From an uncultured Collinsella sp. (lineage in GTDB: Bacteria; Actinomycetota; Coriobacteriia; Coriobacteriales; Coriobacteriaceae): a stretch of DNA of 64,000 nt. The DNA is taken from contig CAUHHV010000003.1 of assembly GCA_959606065.1 (NCBI GenBank), positions 1 through 64,000 of the forward strand. Direction: 5' to 3'. Position 1 is the stretch's first letter; the number at the start of each line of letters is the position of its first letter. The notes below the pieces were generated by a model that was not told the DNA's origin, did no database searches, and saw only the letters and a program-made list of their open reading frames with translations. The translations under genes were made by a program, and so were the position numbers. Below are positions 56,050 to 64,000 of this stretch, piece by piece.

Positions 56050-56928
56050 ATGAACAAGCCGAGTGTTTCTGCCGGCGTCGTTGCCGGCGTTGCTCTGGGA
56101 GCCGCGGCGCTTGGTGCGGCCGCCGTCGCTGTTCGTGCTGCCTGTCTGCAGGTTGCGCGAACCCGCAATGGGTTGGCGCGTGTGAAGCGCGTGCACGACG
56201 AGGGCGGCGACGAAGTCCGCGTATTGGTACAAGGCGGCGTCTACCAAAGTGCAAGCTACGTTGGCGAGCGTTGGGCGGAGCCCGTCTTTACGTACTATCG
56301 TTCGTTTGACGACGTGTTTGAGGCCGAGGATGCGATGCGCGACGCTTACGGTCACGGTATCGACCGCATGCTTATGCTGGGCGGCGGCGGGTTTGCCTAT
56401 CCCAAGTTCGCGCTGATGTCGCACGAGGACTTGTGCATGGACGTTATCGAGTATGACGGAGAGATTACGCGCCTAGCGCGCCGCTGGTTCTACCTGGACG
56501 AGCTGGAGCGTGCGGTGGGCGACCGCTTGCGGGTGATTACCGCTGAGGCTCGCTCGTATTTGGGTGTGACGAGCGTGGGCCATCGTCGCTACGACGTGGT
56601 CGTGAGCGATTGCTTTGGCGGTGTCGAGCCCGTACGCGAGCTGGCGACGGTTGAGGCGTTGCGTTTGGTGCGAGGCAGCCTGAACCCCGGGGGTATCTAC
56701 GTTGCCAATATCGTGAGCGCAAACGAGGGGAGCGACGTAACGTTCCTGCGCGATTGCGCCGCCACGGCGCTCGAGGTGTTCGCCCACGCCTGGGTGGTCC
56801 CATGTGGCGATGCAGAGTTCGGCGGCGAGGAGAATTATCTGCTCATCGCCAGCGACGGCGACTACGCCTTTGCCGAAGCTGTGCCCTTCGACACCGACTT
56901 CCTCGGCACCGTCCTTCACGACAAGTAA
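56050..56928 (+). CDS. Spermidine synthase-like methyltransferase-fold protein with N-terminal membrane helix
   Basis: A 292-residue protein. A hydrophobic N-terminus (AGVVAGVALGAAALGAAAVAV) likely anchors it. The rest is a Rossmann methyltransferase fold of the SpeE type: MLMLGGGGFAYPKF, the acidic VIEYDGEITRLARRWF motif, and YDVVVSDCFGGVEP. True spermidine synthases use the SDxxDP motif; here it is SDCFGG, so aminopropyl transfer is doubtful. It begins immediately after the elp3 stop and is likely co-translated, though a functional link to tRNA modification is not evident. Confidence 0.8.
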   Translation: MNKPSVSAGVVAGVALGAAALGAAAVAVRAACLQVARTRNGLARVKRVHDEGGDEVRVLVQGGVYQSASYVGERWAEPVFTYYRSFDDVFEAEDAMRDAYGHGIDRMLMLGGGGFAYPKFALMSHEDLCMDVIEYDGEITRLARRWFYLDELERAVGDRLRVITAEARSYLGVTSVGHRRYDVVVSDCFGGVEPVRELATVEALRLVRGSLNPGGIYVANIVSANEGSDVTFLRDCAATALEVFAHAWVVPCGDAEFGGEENYLLIASDGDYAFAEAVPFDTDFLGTVLHDK

Positions 56929-56955
56929 GTCTCCCCGTCCCAAAAAGGACTGGTC

Positions 56956-59400
56956 TTAGGCGTGGTCGCGCCAGCTGAGGACGCGCTGCTTCATGCCCTC
57001 GATGTCGAGCACGCCTTCGGCGAAGCCTTTGCGCACGAGCTCTTCGGGAACAAACTCGTCGTAGCGGTCAAAATAAGGCACCTCGCCGGGATAGACGAGC
57101 TCGATGGGATCGAAGTCTTTCTCGGCCTCGGCGGCGAGCACCTCAAAGAACGTCTCCTCGTCGGCCTTCATTTTAAACTGCATAAAGTACGGGCGTGACG
57201 GGTCGAGTCCGCGAAGGCCCAGCTCCGCGGCACATTTAATCTTGAGCATGCGCTCGAGTGCCAAAAAGGCGTAGCTGCCCAACCAGGGGAAGAGCACCCA
57301 GGTGTCGCCGCCCAGGTTAATGAGTGGCTTGGTCCCCGCGCCCGAAATCTCGGCCGTATGGCGAGCCTGCGCCAAGCGGGCCCGTGCGTTACCCATGAGG
57401 TACGGATATGCTGCGTGCTCGTTGAGCGCTTGGCACATGCGTTCGAGTACGTGTGTATTGATGTCACCGGGGCAGTCGCCAAAGTATGCCGGCACACGAC
57501 CTTTGACTTGCGTGGCAAAGACGGTGTGTCGCTTCCAGTCCACTTCCTCGACAATCCAGCAGTGTCCGGCGATGGCGATGCGCTCGCCGGGCGGTGGCGG
57601 ATTGACGATCGTGCCCAACTCGGCCGACTCGCTGCGAACGGTGAACTCCTCGTTTTCCTGGAATACGGCGTAGAACTTAAAGTTGTTAATGATGCGCTCG
57701 CCCGCGAGACCCACGATGAGCCCGCCACCTTCGGTGACCTGGATATGGTCGATCTTAATGAGGTGGCGTAGCAGCACACGGTAATCGTCTGCCGAGACAC
57801 GGTGGAAATAGCTGAGCGTGAGCACGCGCTGGGCAAGTTCGGCCGGCGTGAGCTCTCCGGTGCTGGCAAGCGTCGACATGGTCTGGTGATAGAGCAGACT
57901 GTAGGGGAGTCGATCGAGCTCAGGCGGCTCGACCCACTTTTCCTCGCGATAGAGTTGTACGAGCGCGATGCCTTGCAGGAGCTTCCACGGGATGGTCTCG
58001 GGCATCATCGTGCGCGGCTCGGGCTCTTCCTCGCGCATGACGAACCACATCTCGGGCGGAAGATCGCGGCGCCCCGTGCGGCCCATTCGCTGCAAAAAAG
58101 AGCTGACGGTAAACGGCGCGTCGATCTGAAACGCACGCTCCAGACGGCCGATATCGATACCGAGCTCCAGCGTAGAGGTGGTGACGGTCGTTTGTGCCTG
58201 TTCCTCGTCGCGCATGAGCTCTTCTGCCGTCTCGCGCAGCGATGCCGAAAGATTGCCGTGGTGGATGAGAAAGCGGTCGGGCTCGTGCCGGCTCTCACAG
58301 TAGCAACGCAGCATGGAGCATACGGCCTCTGCCTCTTCGCGCGAGTTGGCAAAGACCAGGCACTTGCGGCCGCGGGTGTGTTCGAAGATATAGCCCATGC
58401 CGGGGTCGGCGTTGTCTGGTGCTGTGTCGGTGGGGCTGAGAAGCGCCTGCTCGGTCGCTCGCGGGATGTCGACTTCGCCCTCGGGGGCCGAGGAAGTTTG
58501 GCGGTCCTTGGGAGTGGCCTTGCCCCGTGCCCGCTCACGACGTTGACGGCGCTCCTCTTGTGTGAGCTGTCCGCTGTGACGCATGTCTTGGGCGCCGGCG
58601 GGCAGTGCCGCGGATGCCGCCGCCTCGATGCGCTCGCACGCAAGCACTTCGGCCTCTTGAGGACCTGTGCCCATGAATCCCCGTTGCTGTGCCTGGGGGC
58701 CCGAGTTGTAGAAGTGCTCCATGGAGATGCGCCACACGCGGCGCGGCTCTTCAAAGCGTGGGATAACGCAGTCGCGCCCCGTTCCCTGTGAGAGAAAGGC
58801 ACCCGTGCGCTCGGGGTCGCCGATGGTGGCCGAAAGGCCAATGCGTCGAGGTTGCACGCCGGCCATGCGCGAGAGTCGCTCGATAAGGCAGAGCGTCTGC
58901 CCGCCACGGTCGCCGCGCATGAGCGAGTGGACCTCATCGATGACCACATAGCGCAGGTCGCAAAACATGCGCGGGATCGCCATGTGCTTATGGATTAAGA
59001 GCGCCTCGAGTGACTCGGGCGTAATCTGCAAGATGCCGTTCGGTTTTTTGATGAGCTTAGCCTTGTGCGACTGCGAGACATCGCCATGCCAGTGCCAGAC
59101 AGGGATATCGGCCTCTTCGCACAGGTCATTGAGACGGACGAACTGATCATTGATGAGTGCCTTGAGGGGGCCAATGTAGAGGGCACCAACGCTTGCGGGC
59201 GGGTTCTCCCAAAACTCGGTCAGGATGGGAAAGAAGGCCGCTTCGGTTTTGCCGGAAGCTGTGGATGCCGTTAGGAGCACATTGTCTTGTGTGTTAAAGA
59301 TGGCGTCTGCCGCCGCAACCTGGATAGAGCGCAGGCTCTCCCAATCGTGGGAGTAGATGAAGTCTTGGATAAACGGGGCGTAGCGGTCAAAGGCGTTCAC
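56956..59400 (-). CDS. sngC: Lhr-like superfamily 2 helicase, third gene of a Shango-type defence system
   Basis: An 814-residue DEAD/DEAH helicase like BrxHI of type 2 BREX and SngC of Shango. Motif I is LLTASTASGKTEAAF, motif II is VVIDEVHSLMRGDRG, motif III is SATIGDP, and the second RecA domain has LELGIDIGRL and QRMGRTGRRD. An insertion of ~120 residues rich in Arg, Ala and Gln lies between motif III and the second RecA domain. The C-terminal half is the winged-helix and DUF-type module of Lhr proteins. The GTG at 59398-59400 follows GAGAGGAGG. It is the last gene on the minus strand after sngA and sngB. A palindromic repeat lies in the 116-base gap to sngB. Confidence 0.85.
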   Translation of the reverse strand: MNAFDRYAPFIQDFIYSHDWESLRSIQVAAADAIFNTQDNVLLTASTASGKTEAAFFPILTEFWENPPASVGALYIGPLKALINDQFVRLNDLCEEADIPVWHWHGDVSQSHKAKLIKKPNGILQITPESLEALLIHKHMAIPRMFCDLRYVVIDEVHSLMRGDRGGQTLCLIERLSRMAGVQPRRIGLSATIGDPERTGAFLSQGTGRDCVIPRFEEPRRVWRISMEHFYNSGPQAQQRGFMGTGPQEAEVLACERIEAAASAALPAGAQDMRHSGQLTQEERRQRRERARGKATPKDRQTSSAPEGEVDIPRATEQALLSPTDTAPDNADPGMGYIFEHTRGRKCLVFANSREEAEAVCSMLRCYCESRHEPDRFLIHHGNLSASLRETAEELMRDEEQAQTTVTTSTLELGIDIGRLERAFQIDAPFTVSSFLQRMGRTGRRDLPPEMWFVMREEEPEPRTMMPETIPWKLLQGIALVQLYREEKWVEPPELDRLPYSLLYHQTMSTLASTGELTPAELAQRVLTLSYFHRVSADDYRVLLRHLIKIDHIQVTEGGGLIVGLAGERIINNFKFYAVFQENEEFTVRSESAELGTIVNPPPPGERIAIAGHCWIVEEVDWKRHTVFATQVKGRVPAYFGDCPGDINTHVLERMCQALNEHAAYPYLMGNARARLAQARHTAEISGAGTKPLINLGGDTWVLFPWLGSYAFLALERMLKIKCAAELGLRGLDPSRPYFMQFKMKADEETFFEVLAAEAEKDFDPIELVYPGEVPYFDRYDEFVPEELVRKGFAEGVLDIEGMKQRVLSWRDHA

Positions 59401-59471
59401 GGGGCCTCCTCTCAAAAACGAATCTCTCAACGCGGCTGGCAACGGCTTGCTGCATTACAGTCTCAACGTTC

Positions 59472-59518
59472 GCCCAGATAAAACCTGCCAAAATTAACCT
59501 GTCCCTTTTTGGCAGGTT
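59472..59518. repeat. GGGACAGGTTTATT-type palindromic repeat between sngB and sngC
   Basis: GCCCAGATAAAACCTGCC, then AAAATTAACCTGTCCC and TTTTTGGCAGGT, is the inverse of the unit seen at 31601-31643. CCTGCCAA and TTGGCAGG can pair. Its right edge touches the stop codon of sngB, so it sits exactly at the gene end. Confidence 0.7.
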
Positions 59519-60821
59519 AGATGGTGAATTCGGCGAAGTTACGGTCGCCGCCTGCGGTGCCGGTGTCGCCTGTTGCTGCTGCCGGCACCAGCGCGTCGCC
59601 GCCGACGCTTTGCAGCAGCTCGGCTACGTTGGCGTCGGGGTTCTGGCATAGGATGTCGAGCAGCTCGATAAAGTCGCGAATGACTTCACGCGGCGTCAGA
59701 TGTGTGTCGGCTCCCACACGACCGAACTCGATCTTGAGGAAGTCCACCAAGTCGTTCTCGGTAAGCGTGGGCGTCCAGCCAAAGTAGCCGGCGTGAATTT
59801 GCATGAGTTTTTCGATCAGCACCAGCAGCTCCTCGTAGGTGAGTGGCTGCAGACGGATGATGGGCGCGAGCATGTCCTTAAGGTCCTCGCGTGCAAAGCG
59901 GCCTTGAGCGAGTCGGCTGCGCAGGGCCTCGTAGGAGAACACGCCGCGGCGGCGGTCTTCGATGGAGGTTGGCGTGCCGCCCATGATCATGCCCAGGTAC
60001 TGCGCCTTGCCCTGGAGTGTGTCGTTGTACATGGTCAGGATCTTCTCGTAGTTGTACTGGCGCGTGATCGCGTTGGGAATCTTATACAGATTCACGAGCT
60101 CGTCGATGAGCACCAACATACCCTTGTAGCCGCTGCAGACCAAAAAACGCGCGATGAGCTTAACGTAGTCGTACCAGTCGTCATCGCTGATGATGGTCGA
60201 GGAGCCCAGCTCGGCGCGAGCCTCGCTCTTGGTACGGTATTCGCCGCGGATCCATTTGGTCACGCGGCTCATGGCTTCTTCGTCGCCCTCGGATACGGCC
60301 GTGCGATAGCGGCGGAGCATGCGGGTGAAGTCGAAGCCGTGGACCATTTCCTCGAGCGGGGCCAGTTGGGCATTGACAACCGACTCGTCGACGTCGGCGT
60401 ACGAGGCGACCCAGCGATCAAGAATAAGGTTGAGCGCACCGCCCTCGGGGCGCGTCTTGGTCGATATATTGCGTATGAGCTCGCGGTAGGTGGCAAGGCC
60501 CTGCCCCTGCCCGCCCTGCAGACGGCGCTCGGGGGATAAGTCTGCATCGGCGACGACGAATCCCTCACCCATGGCGTGCGTGCGGATGGTCTGGAGCAAA
60601 AAGCTCTTGCCGGCGCCGTAACGACCGACCAGAAAGCGGAAGCTCGCACCACCGTCGGCGATGAGACTCAGATCGGTGAGCAGGGCGCGGATCTCGACCT
60701 CGCGCCCTACGGTAATGTAGGGAAGGCCGATGCGCGGGACCACGCCGCCCTTGAGCGAGTTGAGAATGACGGCAGCGACGCGCTTGGGCACGCGGGGTGC
60801 TGCGGATGCGGTATCACTCAT
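59517..60821 (-). CDS. sngB: BrxD-like ATPase (DUF2791), second gene of a Shango-type defence system
   Basis: A 434-residue AAA-type ATPase of the DUF2791 family, found as BrxD in BREX and as SngB in Shango. Walker A is FLVGRYGAGKSFLLQTIR near residue 65. Walker B is GMLVLIDELVNLYK. GREVEIRALLTDLSLIADGGASFRF precedes Walker A, as is typical. The last ~35 residues are a Gly/Ala/Thr-rich tail. The ATG at 60819-60821 overlaps the sngA stop by 8 bases, so the two are coupled. It presumably powers the assembly around DNA ends; the mechanism is not known. Confidence 0.9.
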   Translation of the reverse strand: MSDTASAAPRVPKRVAAVILNSLKGGVVPRIGLPYITVGREVEIRALLTDLSLIADGGASFRFLVGRYGAGKSFLLQTIRTHAMGEGFVVADADLSPERRLQGGQGQGLATYRELIRNISTKTRPEGGALNLILDRWVASYADVDESVVNAQLAPLEEMVHGFDFTRMLRRYRTAVSEGDEEAMSRVTKWIRGEYRTKSEARAELGSSTIISDDDWYDYVKLIARFLVCSGYKGMLVLIDELVNLYKIPNAITRQYNYEKILTMYNDTLQGKAQYLGMIMGGTPTSIEDRRRGVFSYEALRSRLAQGRFAREDLKDMLAPIIRLQPLTYEELLVLIEKLMQIHAGYFGWTPTLTENDLVDFLKIEFGRVGADTHLTPREVIRDFIELLDILCQNPDANVAELLQSVGGDALVPAAATGDTGTAGGDRNFAEFTI

Positions 60822-62574
60822 GGTCTAGGTATCCTCTCACGTCTGCTTCGTAGTCCTCAATAATCTGCGGCCCTGCCGCGCTAAATTCAATTACGGTGTC
60901 GCCCACCAGGTCAAAGAGCGCCTCGTTGATGGTATCGACGAGCATGTCCTCGCTCTGTCCTGAGTGCGCCACTGCCGATGTCGCTTGCGCTGCGTTTTGC
61001 TCGAGCAGTGCGCGAAGGAAGGCATCTGCGGCGGGCGCGAGTTCGTTTGTGGCGTCAGCGGGCGCAGCAGCTGCGAACGCGGGCGTCGGCGCGAGAAGCG
61101 GTGCCACGACACCAAACTGTTCGGTGGATATGGTCGGCTCGTCGGTCAAGTCCTGCCGAATGGGTGCCACGACCGGTTCGACAATCACGTCGGTCGCAGG
61201 CTCGGCTTCCGGTTGCCATGAGTCCGCTGCCTCAGCTTCTGCGGACGCGCTGTCCTCGCGTTCCTCGTCGATTAAAAGCGCTTCGCGCGTTTGCGCAGCG
61301 GCGTTCCGAATGTGCCCCAGCTGACTCAGATCGATATCGATCTTGACGGGCTGGTGTGCGGCGTCCCACGAAAGCCATGCCACAATCTCGTCATCGATAA
61401 TCTTGGCCAGATATTTGGGGACCTTTTCTTCCTTAAGGGGATGGGCGGGGTCCAGCGCCAGGCGCAGGCGTTGGTCGCAGGCGCGCATCATTTCACCGAG
61501 CTTGCTGCTCTTTTGCCTACTACCGTGGATACGCATGCATTCCCAAAAGCCGTTTTGGCAACGGTAGATATGGATAGGATCCAGGCGGTATTCGCAGTCC
61601 TCGTGGCGCTCGGGCGCAAAGAATACGGCCGAGGCAAACATGGTGTAGGGCATGGCCGTCTCCTCCCCAAATAAGCTCGCCACGATGCCGGTCTTTCGGT
61701 GCGTGTCATAGTAGCGCGCCATACGGACATACACGGCGCACGCCACGTGGCGCAGATCGCGGTGGTAGCTGCGGTCGAGCCGCGAGTTACTTAGGTTGTA
61801 CGCGGAGAGGGCGTTGATGGCGGCCATGAGTCGCTCCTCGCGCACCTCATCGGGCGGAAGGGGGAGCGTGGGCTCGGAGGTTTTGCGACGCTTAGGGGTC
61901 TGGCCGGACGGTGCTGGCGCTGGCACAAGGTCTCGTGCGGCGCGTCGCAGCTCGATAAGGGCGTTATCGAACATGACGGTTTTAGAGTCACGAAGCAGCT
62001 TGGGGTCGAGCCCATGGAACACGGCGTAATCCTGCAGCCACACGCGCGCAAACCGGTCGATGCCGGGCTCGAAGGCGCGATAGACATCCCAAAAAGCCTT
62101 GATCTTGTTAAAACCATCGAGCGGATTATCTACGCCAATGCCGCAAATCAGCTCATAGAGATACAGAAAGGCAAAGGACGTAGACGTTTCCTCGACGGTT
62201 CCGCGACGCACTTGGGCACGCCAGGTAAAGTAGCCGCGCAACTGTCGATCGCTCATGGCATTGTAGGTGGGAAAGTACGACTTAAAGGTGCCGTTGTAGG
62301 GGCAGTCGTCCTCAAAGTCGGCCATCAGTAGGCCTTGGCGGTAGAAAAGCTCGGCTTCCGAAAGCCAGCGACCCGCGCCGCCCTCGGGGTCTTCTTGCCA
62401 ACGCGATATCTCACGCATCTTGCGGTACTGGTCGGGGAGGAAGTTCTGCATCTGTCGGCCGGTCTTGAGAATCGGCTCGTCTGCGTAGGTTTCGTTTGAG
62501 AAGCGGGCGGACTGATGGGTCCGGGCCTCGGCCATAATGCGCTCGATGAGCATCTTGATGTCCTGGTCGGCCAC
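60814..62574 (-). CDS. sngA: TerB-N/TerB-C domain protein, first gene of a Shango-type defence system
   Basis: A 586-residue protein with an N-terminal TerB-N domain (RQLRGYFTWRAQVRRGTVEETSTSFAFLYLYELICGIG is its core, residues ~112-150), a helical middle and a long Ala/Glu/Pro-rich linker. A short C-terminal helical end like TerB-C follows. TerB-type proteins next to a BrxD-like ATPase and an Lhr helicase define the Shango system, reported to protect against phages, and were earlier predicted as DNA-processing modules in Ter-type stress systems. The GTG at 62572-62574 follows GAGGAGGAG. No pglX, pglZ or brxC gene is near, which argues against a BREX fragment. A full three-gene operon with good ribosome sites looks functional. 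Confidence 0.85.
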   Translation of the reverse strand: MADQDIKMLIERIMAEARTHQSARFSNETYADEPILKTGRQMQNFLPDQYRKMREISRWQEDPEGGAGRWLSEAELFYRQGLLMADFEDDCPYNGTFKSYFPTYNAMSDRQLRGYFTWRAQVRRGTVEETSTSFAFLYLYELICGIGVDNPLDGFNKIKAFWDVYRAFEPGIDRFARVWLQDYAVFHGLDPKLLRDSKTVMFDNALIELRRAARDLVPAPAPSGQTPKRRKTSEPTLPLPPDEVREERLMAAINALSAYNLSNSRLDRSYHRDLRHVACAVYVRMARYYDTHRKTGIVASLFGEETAMPYTMFASAVFFAPERHEDCEYRLDPIHIYRCQNGFWECMRIHGSRQKSSKLGEMMRACDQRLRLALDPAHPLKEEKVPKYLAKIIDDEIVAWLSWDAAHQPVKIDIDLSQLGHIRNAAAQTREALLIDEEREDSASAEAEAADSWQPEAEPATDVIVEPVVAPIRQDLTDEPTISTEQFGVVAPLLAPTPAFAAAAPADATNELAPAADAFLRALLEQNAAQATSAVAHSGQSEDMLVDTINEALFDLVGDTVIEFSAAGPQIIEDYEADVRGYLDHE

Positions 62575-62661
62575 CGCTCCTCCTCTCGAACGCAGCTACG
62601 GTGACCTCATATCATAGCACAGCATCAAACAGATGTTCGAGATACCGCTGCGTTGATAGAT

Positions 62662-63378
62662 TTAGAACAGGAGGGCGTATATGACGGCGATGACGACGGA
62701 GGGAAGCATATTGGCCGTGCGGAAGGTCTGAGGACGGATGAGGTTGACGCCGACGCAGAAGATGAGCATGGAGCCTACGAGCGAAAGGCTGTTGAGGGCT
62801 GCTGTGGTCATGATGGGGGAGAGCGCGCCGGCAAACAACGTGATCGTCCCCTGGAACACGGCGACGGGCAGGGCGGAGAAGATGCAGCCGCGGCCAAGCG
62901 AGGCCGTCATGGTGCAGACGATGATGCAGTCCAGTGCGCCCTTGAGGGCAAGCGTTGACCAGTCGCCGAGCAGGCCGTCCTGGATCGATCCCACAATGGC
63001 CATGGCGCCGATGCACACGGTGAGTGAAGTCGAGACAAAAGCGTTGGTGAACTCGTTATCGCCCTCACTGCCAGTCTTGCGCTTGAGCCATTCGCCAAGG
63101 TTCTCGATGGAGGCCTCCAAGTTGATGGCCTCGCCGATGAGCGAACCGAGCGCAAATGAGACGATGAGCATGGTGGTACCGGTGGTCGCTAGCGCCTTTC
63201 CATCGATGATGAGCATCTTTTGCATGGTGCCGCCCAGGCCGATAAACAGGACGCACAGCCCCGATGCTTTCATGAGCGTGTCTTGGATGCGCGGTGTAAT
63301 GAAGCGGCCGCCCGCTAATCCCAAAAGACCGCCCGCAACTAAAAGCGCAACGTTGATGATTGTTCCCAAGCCCGGCAT
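62662..63378 (-). CDS. DUF554-family membrane protein
   Basis: A 238-residue integral membrane protein with about seven helices, of the DUF554 (YdfK-like) family, thought to be a transporter or channel but uncharacterised. Typical start PGLGTIINVALLVAGGLLGLAGG, then TLMKASGLCVLFIGLGGTMQKML and a conserved SIQDGLLGDWSTLALKGALD block. The ATG at 63376-63378 follows CAGGAGGG; a Met 23 codons upstream lacks a site. It lies 87 bases upstream of sngA on the same strand, but is a common chromosomal gene and probably not part of the defence system. Confidence 0.9.
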   Translation of the reverse strand: MPGLGTIINVALLVAGGLLGLAGGRFITPRIQDTLMKASGLCVLFIGLGGTMQKMLIIDGKALATTGTTMLIVSFALGSLIGEAINLEASIENLGEWLKRKTGSEGDNEFTNAFVSTSLTVCIGAMAIVGSIQDGLLGDWSTLALKGALDCIIVCTMTASLGRGCIFSALPVAVFQGTITLFAGALSPIMTTAALNSLSLVGSMLIFCVGVNLIRPQTFRTANMLPSVVIAVIYALLF

Positions 63379-63496
63379 GAGCCCTCCTGTATTGATGCCA
63401 ACGTGGCAATCGTAGCAGAACGAAATGCGAGGCACATCGCGACTCATCTAATACGTTATATAAGTGGTATTAGGAATGATGCGCAGCATTTAAGCC

Positions 63497-64000
63497 TCAG
63501 GTGGTTGTCGGGACATAGGGATAGTAGTCAAAGCGCAGTGTCATAAGCCGCTGTGGGGATTCAATAGCCGCGGCGATGATATTGGCATCGCGGGCACGAT
63601 CAAACCCTTCGAGTTCGATCTGATACGAGACGTCTTGCATAATGTCCAGACGTCGCCAGGCTAGAAGTGTGTCGCCATCGAATTCCAAGGTCTTGCCTCC
63701 GTCTGGGGCAACGGCGTATAAACGCAGTTTAGCGGTGGTTGCAGGGTCGACAACCGTGACCTTTTTAATTTCGTTTCGAGTATTCTTGGCGCCCAACAAG
63801 GTGAGCAGTGTTGGGGCCACGACCTCGCCTGATGGCAAAAAGACGACTTCGATGGATTCGGGAAATGCGATGATGGCCGACTTGCGGACGGGCTGATTGG
63901 CGGCGGCAACTTCGATGTTTGCAGCATCGATGACCTCTGTGTGGTCGAGGGCGGCAAGCACGCAGCAGTTACCTTCATCGATCTCCTGAGGATCAGCAAG
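63497..64000 (-). CDS. Unknown protein, C-terminal part only (runs off the window)
   Basis: The frame is open to the end of the window, so only the last ~167 residues are visible; a GTG at 63961 is an internal or alternative start. The visible part looks like a mixed beta protein (IIAFPESIEVVFLPSGEVVAP, AKLRLYAVAPDGGKTLEFDGD), ending FDYYPYVPTTT. No known domain is recognised. It might be part of a larger structural or surface protein. Confidence 0.55.
   Translation of the reverse strand, partial: LADPQEIDEGNCCVLAALDHTEVIDAANIEVAAANQPVRKSAIIAFPESIEVVFLPSGEVVAPTLLTLLGAKNTRNEIKKVTVVDPATTAKLRLYAVAPDGGKTLEFDGDTLLAWRRLDIMQDVSYQIELEGFDRARDANIIAAAIESPQRLMTLRFDYYPYVPTTT

Noticed and set aside
56956..62574. 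BREX type 2 fragment
   Set aside because: BrxD-like and BrxHI-like proteins are present, but pglX, pglZ, brxC and the other BREX genes are not, and the TerB-N protein points to Shango instead.
1..64000. tRNA or rRNA genes
   Set aside because: No cloverleaf with the TTCGA-type T-arm and no rRNA core sequence was recognised by eye; a tRNAscan run could still find a divergent one.

Overview
The window reads like the chromosome of a gut actinobacterium of the class Coriobacteriia, most likely Collinsella or a close relative. This is inferred from several things together: high-GC, GC-ending codon use; many -10 boxes of the form TACAAT; surface proteins ending in a LAATGD-type sorting motif; a Cys2-type bile salt hydrolase-like enzyme; an Xre-aminotransferase fusion; and large numbers of short palindromic intergenic repeats. 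No rRNA, tRNA, CRISPR array or prophage was found.

Layout. 1-1050: right part of an IS3-family element. 1095-2971: thiamine salvage operon (thiM, thiamine-binding protein, thiE) under a TPP riboswitch with a visible terminator. 3297-7858: HAD phosphatase, a LysR regulator, a MetE-like methyltransferase and a uracil permease. 7919-14179: esterase, two tandemly duplicated secreted repeat proteins and a purine permease. 14373-18199: a deformylase-like protein, a bile salt hydrolase-family enzyme and a Kup potassium transporter. 18356-21931: EamA exporter with a divergent LysR gene, then an Xre-aminotransferase fusion with its own operator array. 22159-27239: an operon of an amidohydrolase, two ceramidase-like proteins and a PTS IIBC permease, with a LysR gene convergent to it. 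28323-31414: peptide deformylase, MFS exporter and an RGG-repeat winged-helix protein.

31415-39407 is a mobile and repeat-rich stretch. Two IS110-family elements bracket the vitamin B6 genes (pdxT, pdxS and divergent pdxR). One IS110 sits inside a palindromic repeat and the other cuts the 3' end of pdxR. Both carry a conserved upstream non-coding block that is a good candidate bridge RNA. Three ~120-bp elements with CTAAGTGAGTAG terminal inverted repeats occur in the window, and two of them bracket a predicted PD-(D/E)XK nuclease gene.

39540-56928 is mostly housekeeping and stress genes: rubrerythrin, alcohol and aldehyde dehydrogenases, a tiny holin-like peptide, a HIRAN protein, a phosphoesterase, a ChbG deacetylase, a DUF2130 protein, a Ski2-like helicase, tRNA methyltransferases and Elp3. 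56956-62574 holds three minus-strand genes encoding a TerB-N protein, a BrxD-like ATPase and an Lhr-like helicase. This is the composition of the Shango anti-phage system. The window ends with a DUF554 membrane protein and a partial unknown gene.

The observations most worth following are the paired IS110 non-coding blocks with their target sites, the Shango-type cluster, the ceramidase-like/PTS operon, the terminal-inverted-repeat elements that supply stop codons, and the RGG protein followed by a structured RNA-like region.
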